Source of the DNA: an uncultured Prevotella sp.
GTDB taxonomy: Bacteria > Bacteroidota > Bacteroidia > Bacteroidales > Bacteroidaceae
Assembly: GCA_905210845.1 (NCBI GenBank)
Contig: CAJLYG010000030.1
Location: 1 to 21,626 of the forward strand
DNA length: 21,626 nt
Reading direction: 5' to 3'
In this document: positions 14,461 to 21,626 of the stretch, in pieces
Position numbering within the stretch: position 1 is the stretch's first letter
How the letters are laid out: every line of letters starts with the position of its first letter
The notes under the pieces: model-generated
What the model saw: the letters and a program-made list of their open reading frames with translations, nothing else
Told to the model about the DNA's origin: nothing
Database searches by the model: none
Position numbers and translations under genes: made by a program

Positions 14461-15279
14461 ATGGAAAGAAAGCAAATTCTTCTGATAACAGACTTAGTAG
14501 GCTATGGGAATGTGTCATTTACGGTCATGCTTCCCATTCTCTCCTACCTGGGACACTATACCTATCATATTCCTACAGCATTGGTTTCCAATCCTTTCGA
14601 ATATGGCAAGATCAACATGCTTGACACAACGGATTACATCAAAGGTGTATTCCCAGTCTGGAAGCAGCTCCAATTTCATTTCGATGCTATCGCAACTGGC
14701 TACATACCCTCCGAACAAGAGGCACAAGTGATCTCATCCTTTTGTCTGGAGCAAGCAAAAAAGGGGACGAGGGTCTTCGTAGATCCTGTCATGGGGGATG
14801 AGGGTTGCCTCTACAATGGTCTCACTCCTGCTACCATCCAATGCATGAGAGAGATGATTGCCGTGGCCGACCTGATCTATCCAAACTATACAGAAGCCTG
14901 TTACCTGACGAACATCGATTACCGCCAAGAGGGATGTTCCTACAAAGAGGCTTGTGCACTGACAGATGAACTCCGCAAGTTAGGTCCCAAGTCTGTCCTT
15001 ATTACAAGCATCCCCGTCGACGGTCAGCCTTCTGTTGCCGGTTACAACCATCTGACAGGGCATCATTTCCTCCTTCCTTACACAGAGATTCCTGTTCATT
15101 TCCCTGGAACAGGAGATATTTTCTCCGCCGTTTTGATTGGTTATCTGATGAAAGGGGGACCTTTAAAGCAGAGTACACGCAAGGCGATGGATGCAGTCTA
15201 CAACATTATTGACGCGAACAAAGACAACCAGGACAAGTTCCGTGGGCTTCCACTTGACACCTATTTGAAAATGTTATAA
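14461..15279 (+). CDS. Pyridoxamine/pyridoxal kinase (PdxY-like, ribokinase superfamily)
   Basis: Vitamin B6 salvage kinase, 272 aa, phosphorylating pyridoxamine/pyridoxal (and perhaps pyridoxine) with ATP in the cytoplasm. It shows the PdxK/PdxY layout: an N-terminal strand ILLITDLVGYGNVSF (6-20), TALVSNP (39-45), VDPVMGD (107-113), PNYTEA (141-146), and the C-terminal anion hole PGTGD (215-219) with catalytic D219. The conserved VDPVMGD and NxTEA blocks separate it from the PfkB sugar kinase next door. A hydroxymethylpyrimidine kinase is the main alternative. It is transcribed divergently from the PfkB gene, and its last 19 bp overlap the convergent outer-membrane gene. Confidence 0.85.
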   Translation: MERKQILLITDLVGYGNVSFTVMLPILSYLGHYTYHIPTALVSNPFEYGKINMLDTTDYIKGVFPVWKQLQFHFDAIATGYIPSEQEAQVISSFCLEQAKKGTRVFVDPVMGDEGCLYNGLTPATIQCMREMIAVADLIYPNYTEACYLTNIDYRQEGCSYKEACALTDELRKLGPKSVLITSIPVDGQPSVAGYNHLTGHHFLLPYTEIPVHFPGTGDIFSAVLIGYLMKGGPLKQSTRKAMDAVYNIIDANKDNQDKFRGLPLDTYLKML

Positions 15280-16502
15280 TTGGAACGCCGCTTATAATTG
15301 AAATGGTATCCTATGCCTAACATCAAATTATTGGGATTCCTGAAATTATGCAAGCAATATCCGATGTGGATAAAAGTATGCCGTGTCACTCCCAATTTGA
15401 GGGCAAGCAACTGATACCATTGCTTCATGTCGCCCTTTGCCCCTATGATATTATTCCCCATACCGAAATTAATGGTGAAATAAGGCATAATGAACTCAGC
15501 ACGCGCGGAGAGCCCTAATGCCATCTGCCTGTGAGCAGAGGGATAGCTTACATGCGGGCCGCCGTCCCCCGTGTCTGATGAAGAAGAGGTGACTTCATCC
15601 AAGGTAAGATTGGCACTACGGTCGTAGACACCATCCAATGAGATTCCGGCATTCAGCCAATGATTGATATTATACAGAGGGTTGAAGTTAAATCCAAAGA
15701 CCCCATAGCTACCTGGCAAGAGGACGGGCCCCACATCGGTGTAATAACCTTGTCGTCTCCATGCCCCATAGAACACCAAATCATAGCTGATATGCTTCTG
15801 GAAGGGAGGTATATCCTTTTGCGACACTTTCTTCTCTTCCTGCCGATTGATATAATAGGCAAGTCCTAACTTGGCTCCCAAGATATTCAACCCCGCATTC
15901 GGGATCTTGGTATTCCCATTTGAGAAATGGGTAAGGGTCAGTCCGGCATTTAAGTCCACAAACCTTGACAACCTATACTTAAAGTAAAAGTCAAGGTCGA
16001 TATAGGCGGTCACCTTAGACCCTATCACCTTATTGTCAGGATTATTCACTGGATCATAGGGTTTCCACTTACTGGTAAGCCCTAAGTTCCACTCATAGTT
16101 GAGAGAGAGGCGTGAAGAGAGTGACTTGATCCTTGCCCCTTGAAAGATAAAGAAAGAGACGGGATACCCTAATTCTGGGTTGAAGTCATGAAAAGCCACA
16201 CCTACCCCTTGGTAAGCGTCCTTATAGACGATCGACTCCATACTGTTCTGTGGCAACTGGAACGCATATTTCAATTTGGCTGAAAAAGCATGGTTCATGG
16301 TCCTGCCCTCGATGTTCTTTCCTTTCAAGAACTTATTCGTATGCAAGATCAGAGATGGATCTGCCTCTATTTCTATCCGATGCACGAGCCCACCCTCTTG
16401 CGGGACGGAGTCTGTGGATTGCGCGCGAACAGATGCTGGGAGCAGCAACCCGAAGGACAGAAAACAACATATCATCAAGACATTTGTCCTATGCTTTTCC
16501 AT
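15261..16502 (-). CDS. Acyloxyacyl hydrolase / PagL-like lipid A deacylase family, outer-membrane beta-barrel
   Basis: Exported protein of 413 aa with a signal peptide (residues 1-27: basic MEKHR, hydrophobic core, cleavage near VRAQ). The body has alternating hydrophobic/aromatic strands typical of an outer-membrane barrel. LTHFSNGN (190-197) is the HxSN motif of the PagL/acyloxyacyl hydrolase family, giving H192 and S194 as candidate catalytic residues. At the spacing where PagL has its catalytic Glu (about 14 residues after the His) this protein has N206, so the triad may be completed differently or activity may be altered. The family removes acyl chains from lipid A. An ATG at 16556 lies upstream of the promoter, so the ATG at 16502 is the start. 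It is divergent from the MATE pump, and its stop overlaps the pyridoxamine kinase gene. Confidence 0.8.
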   Translation of the reverse strand: MEKHRTNVLMICCFLSFGLLLPASVRAQSTDSVPQEGGLVHRIEIEADPSLILHTNKFLKGKNIEGRTMNHAFSAKLKYAFQLPQNSMESIVYKDAYQGVGVAFHDFNPELGYPVSFFIFQGARIKSLSSRLSLNYEWNLGLTSKWKPYDPVNNPDNKVIGSKVTAYIDLDFYFKYRLSRFVDLNAGLTLTHFSNGNTKIPNAGLNILGAKLGLAYYINRQEEKKVSQKDIPPFQKHISYDLVFYGAWRRQGYYTDVGPVLLPGSYGVFGFNFNPLYNINHWLNAGISLDGVYDRSANLTLDEVTSSSSDTGDGGPHVSYPSAHRQMALGLSARAEFIMPYFTINFGMGNNIIGAKGDMKQWYQLLALKLGVTRHTFIHIGYCLHNFRNPNNLMLGIGYHFNYKRRSNYNIFK

Positions 16503-16521
16503 AAGAGTACCATTTGAATGC

Positions 16522-16552
16522 CAAAAGTAGGAAAAAAACTGCATATTACAAA
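16522..16552 (-). promoter_or_regulatory. Predicted promoter of the PagL-like gene
   Basis: Minus strand: TTTG (16549-16552), 19 bp, TACTTTTG (16522-16529). The predicted leader is about 16 nt to the ATG at 16502. Confidence 0.8.
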
Positions 16553-16579
16553 ACATAAGGTATAAAAAAGTTTATATTC

Positions 16580-16610
16580 TTGTGTACTTCATCAATTTGC
16601 GGTACTTTTG
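16580..16610 (+). promoter_or_regulatory. Predicted promoter of the MATE gene
   Basis: TTG (16580-16582), 20 bp, TACTTTTG (16603-16610). The leader is about 20 nt and includes AGGA roughly 9 nt before the ATG at 16635, one of the few Shine-Dalgarno-like sites here. Confidence 0.75.
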
Positions 16611-16634
16611 CACGCATATATTTAGGATAATAAT

Positions 16635-17999
16635 ATGAGTAACATCAATGACATGACGGTGGGCTCACCTACGCGGGGCATCCTCAAGTTTGCGGTTCCT
16701 TTGATCTGCGGATATATCCTCCAGCAGATGTACTTGATTATCGACGCAGCCATTGTCGGACGCTGGATCGGCGTGGGAGCCTTAGCTGCCGTAGGGGCAT
16801 CTGCCTCTATCATGTTTCTGATCATGGGCTTTTGCAATGGTTCCTGTGCAGGGTTTGCCATCCCTGTTGCCCAAGCGTTTGGAGCCAAAGACTACTCGAA
16901 GATGCGCGCCTATGTTGCGAACTCTGTCAGGATTGCCTTTGTGATAGCCATCGTGATGACAACAATCACCTGCATCTTCTGTGAGCGGATCCTGAAGATC
17001 GTAAATACGCCAGATGAAATCCTGCACGATGCCTATGTCTTCCTGATGTTCCAGTTTATTGCGATCCCCTTTACGATCACATATAATCTCCTTTCGAGTT
17101 TTATCCGGGCCTTAGGCAATTCCAAGCAACCGTTTTTCTTCCTGATCATCTCATCCATCATCAACATCCTGTTAGATATCTTATTGATCTTAGGCATGGG
17201 CATGGGTGTAGAGGGAGCGGGGCTTGCCACTCTCTTATCCCAGATGTTTTCGGGGTGGATGTGTATCCATTATATCCGCAAGCACATGCAGATCCTTGTC
17301 CCACATGGTGCCGAGCGTGAATACCATGACCACATGGTTGGTCATCTTCTGAACAATGGGATACCGATGGGCCTGCAGTTTTCCATCACAGCCATTGGCT
17401 CTATTATGTTGCAAAGTGCCAATAATGCATTGGGCACCAGCTATGTCACGGCTTTTACTGCTTCCGTACGCGTAAAGTACTTGTTCACTTGTGTCTTCGA
17501 GAACATCGGCGTCGCCATGGCCACTTATTGTGGACAGAATATCGGGGCAAGGAAACTCGACCGCATTAAAAAGGGAGAATGGGCTGCCATACACATCATG
17601 TTGGTTTACTTTGTCATCACCTTTCTTGCCATCTATCCTTTTGCCGACTACATGATGATGCTGTTTGTCAAATCTGGGGAAGTGGAAATTGTCAAGAACG
17701 CCGCGATGTTCATGCGTATTGCCAATTATTTTTATCCCTGCCTCGGACTGCTCACCATCCTTCGCTATTCCATTCAAGGACTGGGATATTCCAATCTTTC
17801 CATGCTATCCGGGGTCATGGAGATGATAGCCCGGTGCTGTGTCAGCATTTGGATTGTCCCTGCTTTCAAATTCTTAGGAGTCTGCTATGGTGATCCCGTT
17901 GCATGGGTTGCTGCCGACTGCTTCCTGGTCCCCGGCTTCCTTTGGACTTATGCACATCTCAAGAAGAAACTGGCAAGAGGAGCTGTCATCAAGGTATAA
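16635..17999 (+). CDS. MATE-family multidrug/cation efflux transporter
   Basis: Inner-membrane protein of 454 aa with about 12 transmembrane helices in two homologous halves, the usual MATE length and layout. FAVPLICGYILQQMYLIIDA (residues 18-37) is the conserved first helix, followed by AIVGRWIGVGALAAVG; AQAFGAKD (~83-90) and GQNIGARKLDRI in the second half are the paired Gln-containing MATE loops, and FIRALGNSKQPF and SIQGLGYSN are the paired R/Q-A/GLG segments. The family exports drugs, metabolites or cationic compounds using Na+ or H+ gradients. It is closest in feel to the NorM/DinF-like group of Bacteroidetes; the substrate is unknown. It stands alone with its own promoter, divergent from the PagL-like gene and convergent with the alpha/beta hydrolase 46 bp downstream, with no strong terminator in that gap. 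Confidence 0.93.
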   Translation: MSNINDMTVGSPTRGILKFAVPLICGYILQQMYLIIDAAIVGRWIGVGALAAVGASASIMFLIMGFCNGSCAGFAIPVAQAFGAKDYSKMRAYVANSVRIAFVIAIVMTTITCIFCERILKIVNTPDEILHDAYVFLMFQFIAIPFTITYNLLSSFIRALGNSKQPFFFLIISSIINILLDILLILGMGMGVEGAGLATLLSQMFSGWMCIHYIRKHMQILVPHGAEREYHDHMVGHLLNNGIPMGLQFSITAIGSIMLQSANNALGTSYVTAFTASVRVKYLFTCVFENIGVAMATYCGQNIGARKLDRIKKGEWAAIHIMLVYFVITFLAIYPFADYMMMLFVKSGEVEIVKNAAMFMRIANYFYPCLGLLTILRYSIQGLGYSNLSMLSGVMEMIARCCVSIWIVPAFKFLGVCYGDPVAWVAADCFLVPGFLWTYAHLKKKLARGAVIKV

Positions 18000-18045
18000 G
18001 AAAAGCCTTCTATCAAAAAGCGCCGTTTCGTGGCTGCTATCAGTA

Positions 18046-19005
18046 TTACGGATTATATTTCCGGACGAAGTCTTTGACAACCCTCACATATTCCTTTCGA
18101 TGGTCCCGATAGGTCTTTGCATGTATAGAACCTCTCCCTATAAAAAGTTCCTTAACGCCCGGCTTTGCCTGGTATAAAGGATACACCATCTTAGTAGGCA
18201 CGAAATCGTCCTTGTCACCATGGATAAAAAGCATGGGTTTATGGCATTTTGCCACTTGCTTCATAGGAGAGGCCTGTCCAAAGCTCCAACCATATCGCAG
18301 TTTACATAGCGCTGAAGCCGTCCACATCAAGGGGAACGGGGGCAATCCGAACATCTCATTCAACTCATATTGAAACTCATCCCAGACACTCGTATAGCCA
18401 CAATCCTCTACGAAGCACTTCACATAGCCTGGTGTCTTCTCTCCAGATACACACATGACAGTAGCTGCCCCCATGGAAACCCCATGAAGGACCTGTCTGG
18501 TATGACCGGTCGAATCAGCAAACAGCCGGTCGGCCACCTGTGTCCATCTAAGCACGTCTTTCCGGTCTTTCCAACCCATTTGGATATCAGAGCCCTCACT
18601 TCTTCCATGCGCATGAAGGTCGGGTAGCAAAACATTATAACCTAAGAAGTGATGGTAGACATAGCCAAGGTATAGCATTCTTTCCGCACGGTCTTTATAG
18701 CCATGAACAAGAATCGCCGCCTTATTCGTCTTTCGCGGAGCCCAGGCATACAAGGCATGTGTCTTCGTTCCGTCTGCCTGGACGATAAATGTGTCGCGAA
18801 GGGCATGGGCACGTTGCAGACTGTCTATCCACGGCTTGATTTCCGGATACTCCTTCTCCCTCAAAGCCACCCGGTCGAGCCCATCCCCTTTCGGTTCATC
18901 CGCACGCGACAACGCGAAACGAAGCAAATAAAAACTTCCCCCAGCGACAGAGATCATCACCAAGACCACGAAAACGACGAGAATACGGACAATTCTTTTC
19001 TTCAT
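18046..19005 (-). CDS. Membrane-anchored alpha/beta hydrolase
   Basis: Serine hydrolase of 319 aa with one N-terminal hydrophobic segment (residues ~6-30 after MKKR), so either a membrane anchor or an uncleaved signal, with the catalytic domain outside the cytoplasm. ILVHGYKDRAERM (98-110) gives the oxyanion-hole HG. HGVSMGAAT (174-182) is the nucleophile elbow with S177. HGDKDDFVP (262-270) supplies the Asp (D266 likely). SIHAKTY (293-299) supplies H295. This matches the Bacteroidetes group of alpha/beta hydrolases related to YqkD/BAAT-like esterases, with no known substrate. I chose the ATG at 19005 over a TTG at 19014. It is divergent from argS through a very short shared promoter region. 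Confidence 0.88.
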   Translation of the reverse strand: MKKRIVRILVVFVVLVMISVAGGSFYLLRFALSRADEPKGDGLDRVALREKEYPEIKPWIDSLQRAHALRDTFIVQADGTKTHALYAWAPRKTNKAAILVHGYKDRAERMLYLGYVYHHFLGYNVLLPDLHAHGRSEGSDIQMGWKDRKDVLRWTQVADRLFADSTGHTRQVLHGVSMGAATVMCVSGEKTPGYVKCFVEDCGYTSVWDEFQYELNEMFGLPPFPLMWTASALCKLRYGWSFGQASPMKQVAKCHKPMLFIHGDKDDFVPTKMVYPLYQAKPGVKELFIGRGSIHAKTYRDHRKEYVRVVKDFVRKYNP

Positions 19006-19031
19006 CACCGACAATATTTTATACGTTTCTG

Positions 19032-19039
19032 CAAAAATA
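19032..19039 (-). promoter_or_regulatory. Predicted -7 element of the alpha/beta hydrolase gene
   Basis: The minus strand reads TATTTTTG, a perfect -7, 26 nt before the ATG at 19005. Its -33 region (a TTG at 19062-19064, 22-bp spacing) falls next to the argS -7 element, so the two divergent promoters overlap. Confidence 0.6.
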
Positions 19040-19053
19040 CAAATAATTTATCG

Positions 19054-19061
19054 TACCTTTG
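19054..19061 (+). promoter_or_regulatory. Predicted -7 element of argS
   Basis: TACCTTTG, perfect, 33 nt before the ATG at 19095. A TTG at 19059 that could extend the argS frame lies inside this element and cannot be the start. The -33 match is weak (TTCTG at 19027-19031). Confidence 0.6.
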
Positions 19062-19094
19062 CAAGCAAATTCGAATTTATTGATTATTACCAGT

Positions 19095-20912
19095 ATGAAG
19101 ATTGAAGAGATGATTAGCAGTTCCATCCTTGCTGCCATCAAGGATTTATATGGTCAGGACATTCCTGAGAAGATGGTACAGCTACAGAAGACGAAAAGTA
19201 CTTTCGAGGGAAACCTTACCTTGGTCGTCTTCCCTTTTACAAAGATTTCACATCAAAAGCCAGAGGATACCGCCCAAATGATCGGGGCATACTTGGAGAA
19301 GAACTGTAAGGCCGTGGCCCAGTTTAACGTCGTAAAAGGGTTCTTGAATCTGACCATCGCGCCTGCAGCGTGGGTAAGCCTGCTGAACGATATCAATGCG
19401 GATGACACGTTCGGCGAAACGGCAGCCAAGGAAGACTCTCCACTGGTGATGATTGAATACTCCTCCCCCAACACCAACAAGCCCTTGCACTTAGGACACG
19501 TCCGCAATAACCTTTTAGGATGGTCGCTCTCACAGATTATGGCAGCCAACGGCAACAAGGTCATCAAGACCAATATCGTCAACGACCGTGGCATCCACAT
19601 CTGCAAGTCGATGCTTGCTTGGCTGAAATGGGGCAACGGCGAGACGCCGGAATCCAGTGGCAAGAAAGGCGATCACCTGATCGGCGACTACTACGTGGCT
19701 TTCGACAAGCATTATAAGGCGGAATGTGATGAGCTGAAAAAGCAATATATCGCAGAGGGCATGGATGAGGAAAAGGCTGAGGAAAAAGCCAAGAACGAAG
19801 CTCCACTGATCAAGGAAGCCCACGCGATGCTCGTCAAATGGGAACACAACGATCCGGAAGTCCGCGCGCTATGGAAGAAAATGAACTCCTGGGTATATGC
19901 CGGGTTCGATGAAACCTACAAGGCATTAGGGGTGTCATTCGACAAGATCTATTATGAATCCAATACTTACCTCGAGGGAAAAAAGAAGGTAGAAGAAGGA
20001 CTGAAGAAAGGTCTGTTCTTCAAGAAGGACGATGGTAGCGTATGGGCTGATCTGACGAAAGACGGATTGGACCAAAAGCTGCTACTTCGTTCTGACGGTA
20101 CCAGCGTCTACATGACGCAGGATATTGGTACCGCAGAAATGCGCTTCCACGACTATCCCATAGATAAAATGATCTATGTCGTAGGAAACGAGCAGAACTA
20201 TCATTTCCAAGTGCTTTCCATTCTCCTCGACCGCTTAGGATTCAAATGGGGTAAAGAACTCGTCCATTTCTCCTATGGCATGGTGGAACTCCCCAACGGG
20301 AAGATGAAAAGCCGCGAGGGCACAGTCGTGGACGCAGATGACCTGATCGCCGAGATGATCCAAGACGCTCGCAAGACATCCGATGAATTAGGAAAATTCA
20401 AGGATATGAGCGAGGAAGAGAAAAACGAGATCGCACGCATCGTAGGATTGGGAGCCTTGAAATACTTTATCTTGAAGGTAGATGCCAGAAAGAACATGCT
20501 CTTCAATCCCGCTGAAAGCATCGACTTCAATGGTAATACAGGTCCTTTCATCCAGTATACGCATGCGCGTATCCGCTCGATCCTGAGGAAGGCTGCTGCG
20601 GAAGGCATCCACATTCCAGCACTCCTGCCGGATGATGCACCGCTGAATGAGAAGGAAATTGACCTGATCCAGAAGATGAACGAATTCACTGCGGCCGTCA
20701 CGGAAGCAGGGCAGAACTATAACCCAGCGGGCATAGCCAACTATTGTTATGAACTGACCAAGGAATTCAACCAGTTCTATCACGACTATAGTATCTTAAG
20801 TGCTGACACCGAGGCACAAAAAGTCACACGCCTTGTCCTTGCCAAGAATGTAGCAAAGATCATCAAGAACGGCATGGCTCTCCTTGGCATTGAGGTTCCT
20901 GAAAGAATGTAA
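19095..20912 (+). CDS. argS: Arginyl-tRNA synthetase
   Basis: Class Ia aminoacyl-tRNA synthetase that charges tRNA-Arg with arginine, 605 aa, normal for Bacteroidetes ArgRS. An Arg-specific N-terminal (Add-1-like) domain covers ~1-115. SSPNTNKPLHLGHVRN contains the HIGH motif as HLGH (132-135). VNDRGIHICKSM follows in the catalytic core, and GMVELPNGKMKSREGTVV holds the KMSKS counterpart KMKS (403-406). The C-terminal DALR anticodon-binding domain contains FIQYTHARIRSILRKA and ends in LGIEVPERM. The start is the ATG at 19095 beyond the promoter. The RNase H gene begins 10 nt after the stop, so the two are probably co-transcribed. Confidence 0.97.
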   Translation: MKIEEMISSSILAAIKDLYGQDIPEKMVQLQKTKSTFEGNLTLVVFPFTKISHQKPEDTAQMIGAYLEKNCKAVAQFNVVKGFLNLTIAPAAWVSLLNDINADDTFGETAAKEDSPLVMIEYSSPNTNKPLHLGHVRNNLLGWSLSQIMAANGNKVIKTNIVNDRGIHICKSMLAWLKWGNGETPESSGKKGDHLIGDYYVAFDKHYKAECDELKKQYIAEGMDEEKAEEKAKNEAPLIKEAHAMLVKWEHNDPEVRALWKKMNSWVYAGFDETYKALGVSFDKIYYESNTYLEGKKKVEEGLKKGLFFKKDDGSVWADLTKDGLDQKLLLRSDGTSVYMTQDIGTAEMRFHDYPIDKMIYVVGNEQNYHFQVLSILLDRLGFKWGKELVHFSYGMVELPNGKMKSREGTVVDADDLIAEMIQDARKTSDELGKFKDMSEEEKNEIARIVGLGALKYFILKVDARKNMLFNPAESIDFNGNTGPFIQYTHARIRSILRKAAAEGIHIPALLPDDAPLNEKEIDLIQKMNEFTAAVTEAGQNYNPAGIANYCYELTKEFNQFYHDYSILSADTEAQKVTRLVLAKNVAKIIKNGMALLGIEVPERM

Positions 20913-20922
20913 TCCAACCGCG

Positions 20923-21399
20923 ATGAAGAATAATGAGCCTGTCAATCCTCCTGATTGGCGTCATGATACCCTATTGCCTCTCCCTCCAGAAGTAAGGGCG
21001 AACGCATGGGCTGTAGATGCCGCATGCAGCGGTAATCCTGGTCCTATGGAGTATCAATGTATTGATCTGGCGACAGGAGCACGGGTCTTTCATTTCGGTC
21101 CTATCCATGGCACGAACAATATCGGGGAATTTCTCGCTATTGTCCATGCCTTGGCTTTATTGGACAAGCAGGGCATTAAGGACAAAACCATCTATAGTGA
21201 TTCCTATAATGCCATTCTTTGGGTACATAAGCGGAAATGCAAGACAAAACTGGAGAGGAACGCACAGACAGAACCTTTATATCAAATTATCCTACGAGCT
21301 GAACGCTGGCTCAACACCCATCCCCTCACCATCCCGATCATTAAATGGGAAACTAAGAAATGGGGCGAAATCCCTGCTGATTTCGGGAATAAGAAATAA
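20923..21399 (+). CDS. RNase H family protein (ribonuclease HI-like)
   Basis: Ribonuclease H fold, 158 aa, expected to cut the RNA strand of RNA-DNA hybrids using two metal ions. The four acidic residues of the DEDD centre are visible: D32 in AVDAACSGNPGP, E69 in NNIGEFLAI, D93 in IYSDSYNAI and D153 in IPADFGNK. The sequence NxxGEFLAIVHAL in place of NNRMEL, and the final ADFGNKK, are typical of the short Bacteroidetes RNase H proteins. No viroplasmin-type hybrid-binding domain precedes the core. I chose the ATG at 20923, 10 nt after the argS stop; an in-frame ATG at 20884 would overlap argS. The 22-bp repeat array begins 9 nt after its stop codon. Confidence 0.88.
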   Translation: MKNNEPVNPPDWRHDTLLPLPPEVRANAWAVDAACSGNPGPMEYQCIDLATGARVFHFGPIHGTNNIGEFLAIVHALALLDKQGIKDKTIYSDSYNAILWVHKRKCKTKLERNAQTEPLYQIILRAERWLNTHPLTIPIIKWETKKWGEIPADFGNKK

Positions 21400-21408
21400 A
21401 AATGCAGG

Positions 21409-21540
21409 AGATGACCTTTCACGCCCTGTTAGATGACCTTTCGCGCCCTGTTAGATGACCTTTCGCACCTTGTTAGATGACCTTTCGCACCTTGTTAGAT
21501 GACCTTTTAAGAGGTCGGAGATGACCTATTGTAAAACAGG
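21409..21540. repeat. Six phased 22-bp tandem units opening with AGATGACCT
   Basis: Units start at 21409, 21431, 21453, 21475, 21497 and 21519, each exactly 22 bp and each beginning AGATGACCT. Units 1-4 are nearly identical, ending CGCCCTGTT (units 1-2) or CACCTTGTT (units 3-4). Units 5 and 6 keep the first nine bases and the register but diverge afterwards. Unit 5 contains the inverted repeat GACCT (21501-21505) and AGGTC (21512-21516). There are no spacers, so it is not a CRISPR, and 22 is not a multiple of 3, so it is not a coding repeat. Confidence 0.9.
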
Positions 21541-21560
21541 TAAGACATAAAGTGTCTGTC

Positions 21561-21596
21561 AACCTTTGACAACCTTTGACAACCTATAATCAGGTT
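21561..21596. repeat. 10-bp tandem repeats (AACCTTTGAC) with terminal hairpin
   Basis: AACCTTTGAC occurs at 21561-21570 and 21571-21580, and a diverged copy AACCTATAAT at 21581-21590. The last copy forms a small hairpin: AACCT (21581-21585) with AGGTT (21592-21596). A related TTTGACAA stands at the right edge of the window (21619-21626), so the repeat region may continue. No gene is visible in 21400-21626. Confidence 0.75.
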
Positions 21597-21626
21597 GCAA
21601 GCCCGATAAACACTGGGGTTTGACAA

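Noticed and set aside
18018..18038. Hairpin AGC-GCC/GGC-GCT between MATE and the hydrolase as terminator
   Set aside because: Six pairs with a bulge and no T run on either side; too weak to call.
19059..19094. TTG start for argS at 19059
   Set aside because: The TTG is the end of the -7 element, so it would precede transcription; MKIEEM at 19095 is the normal ArgRS start.
21409..21540. CRISPR array
   Set aside because: The units are contiguous with no spacers, and no cas genes are present.

Overview
The window looks like chromosomal DNA from a Bacteroidales bacterium, most likely Prevotella or a close relative. The protein families are typical of that group. Nearly every gene is preceded by the Bacteroidetes promoter signature (a -7 TAnnTTTG element, often with a TTTG-like -33 element 19-20 bp upstream), and strong Shine-Dalgarno sequences are rare. 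These promoters also settle several start codons, because some long reading frames run back through the promoter of their own gene.

Layout. Positions 1-6633 are carbohydrate-related: the 3' part of a GH32 fructan hydrolase (cut by the window edge), a GH130 beta-mannoside phosphorylase on the minus strand, a ROK-family regulator, an AGE-family epimerase of the N-acylglucosamine 2-epimerase type, and a minus-strand Gfo/Idh/MocA-fold protein carrying the hallmarks of GH109 alpha-N-acetylgalactosaminidases. GH130, ROK, AGE and GH109 together suggest intracellular processing of N-acetylamino-sugar or mannose-containing glycans, but no transporter or SusC/D pair is present. The GH32 gene is visibly richer in GC and ends at a separate terminator, so it probably closes a different (fructan) locus.

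Positions 6737-21399 are mostly housekeeping genes on alternating strands: an RluA-type pseudouridine synthase with a long N-terminal extension, an AspT/YidE-type transporter with two RCK_C domains, a small helical protein of unknown function paired with an SF1 (UPF1/IGHMBP2-like) helicase, an unaccompanied FecE-type ABC ATPase, a PfkB sugar kinase, a pyridoxamine kinase, a PagL/acyloxyacyl-hydrolase-like outer-membrane barrel, a MATE efflux pump, a membrane-anchored alpha/beta hydrolase, arginyl-tRNA synthetase and a short RNase H. Three convergent pairs overlap at their stop codons (8353-8356, 13354-13364, 15261-15279).

The window ends in non-coding repeats: six phased 22-bp units (21409-21540) followed by 10-bp units and a small hairpin. 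This is the least explained element. I found no tRNA, rRNA, insertion sequence or CRISPR array. No gene set here is a clear undescribed system; the best leads are the repeat array, the transporter-less amino-sugar/mannose cluster with its structured intergenic DNA, and several predicted leaderless or near-leaderless transcripts.
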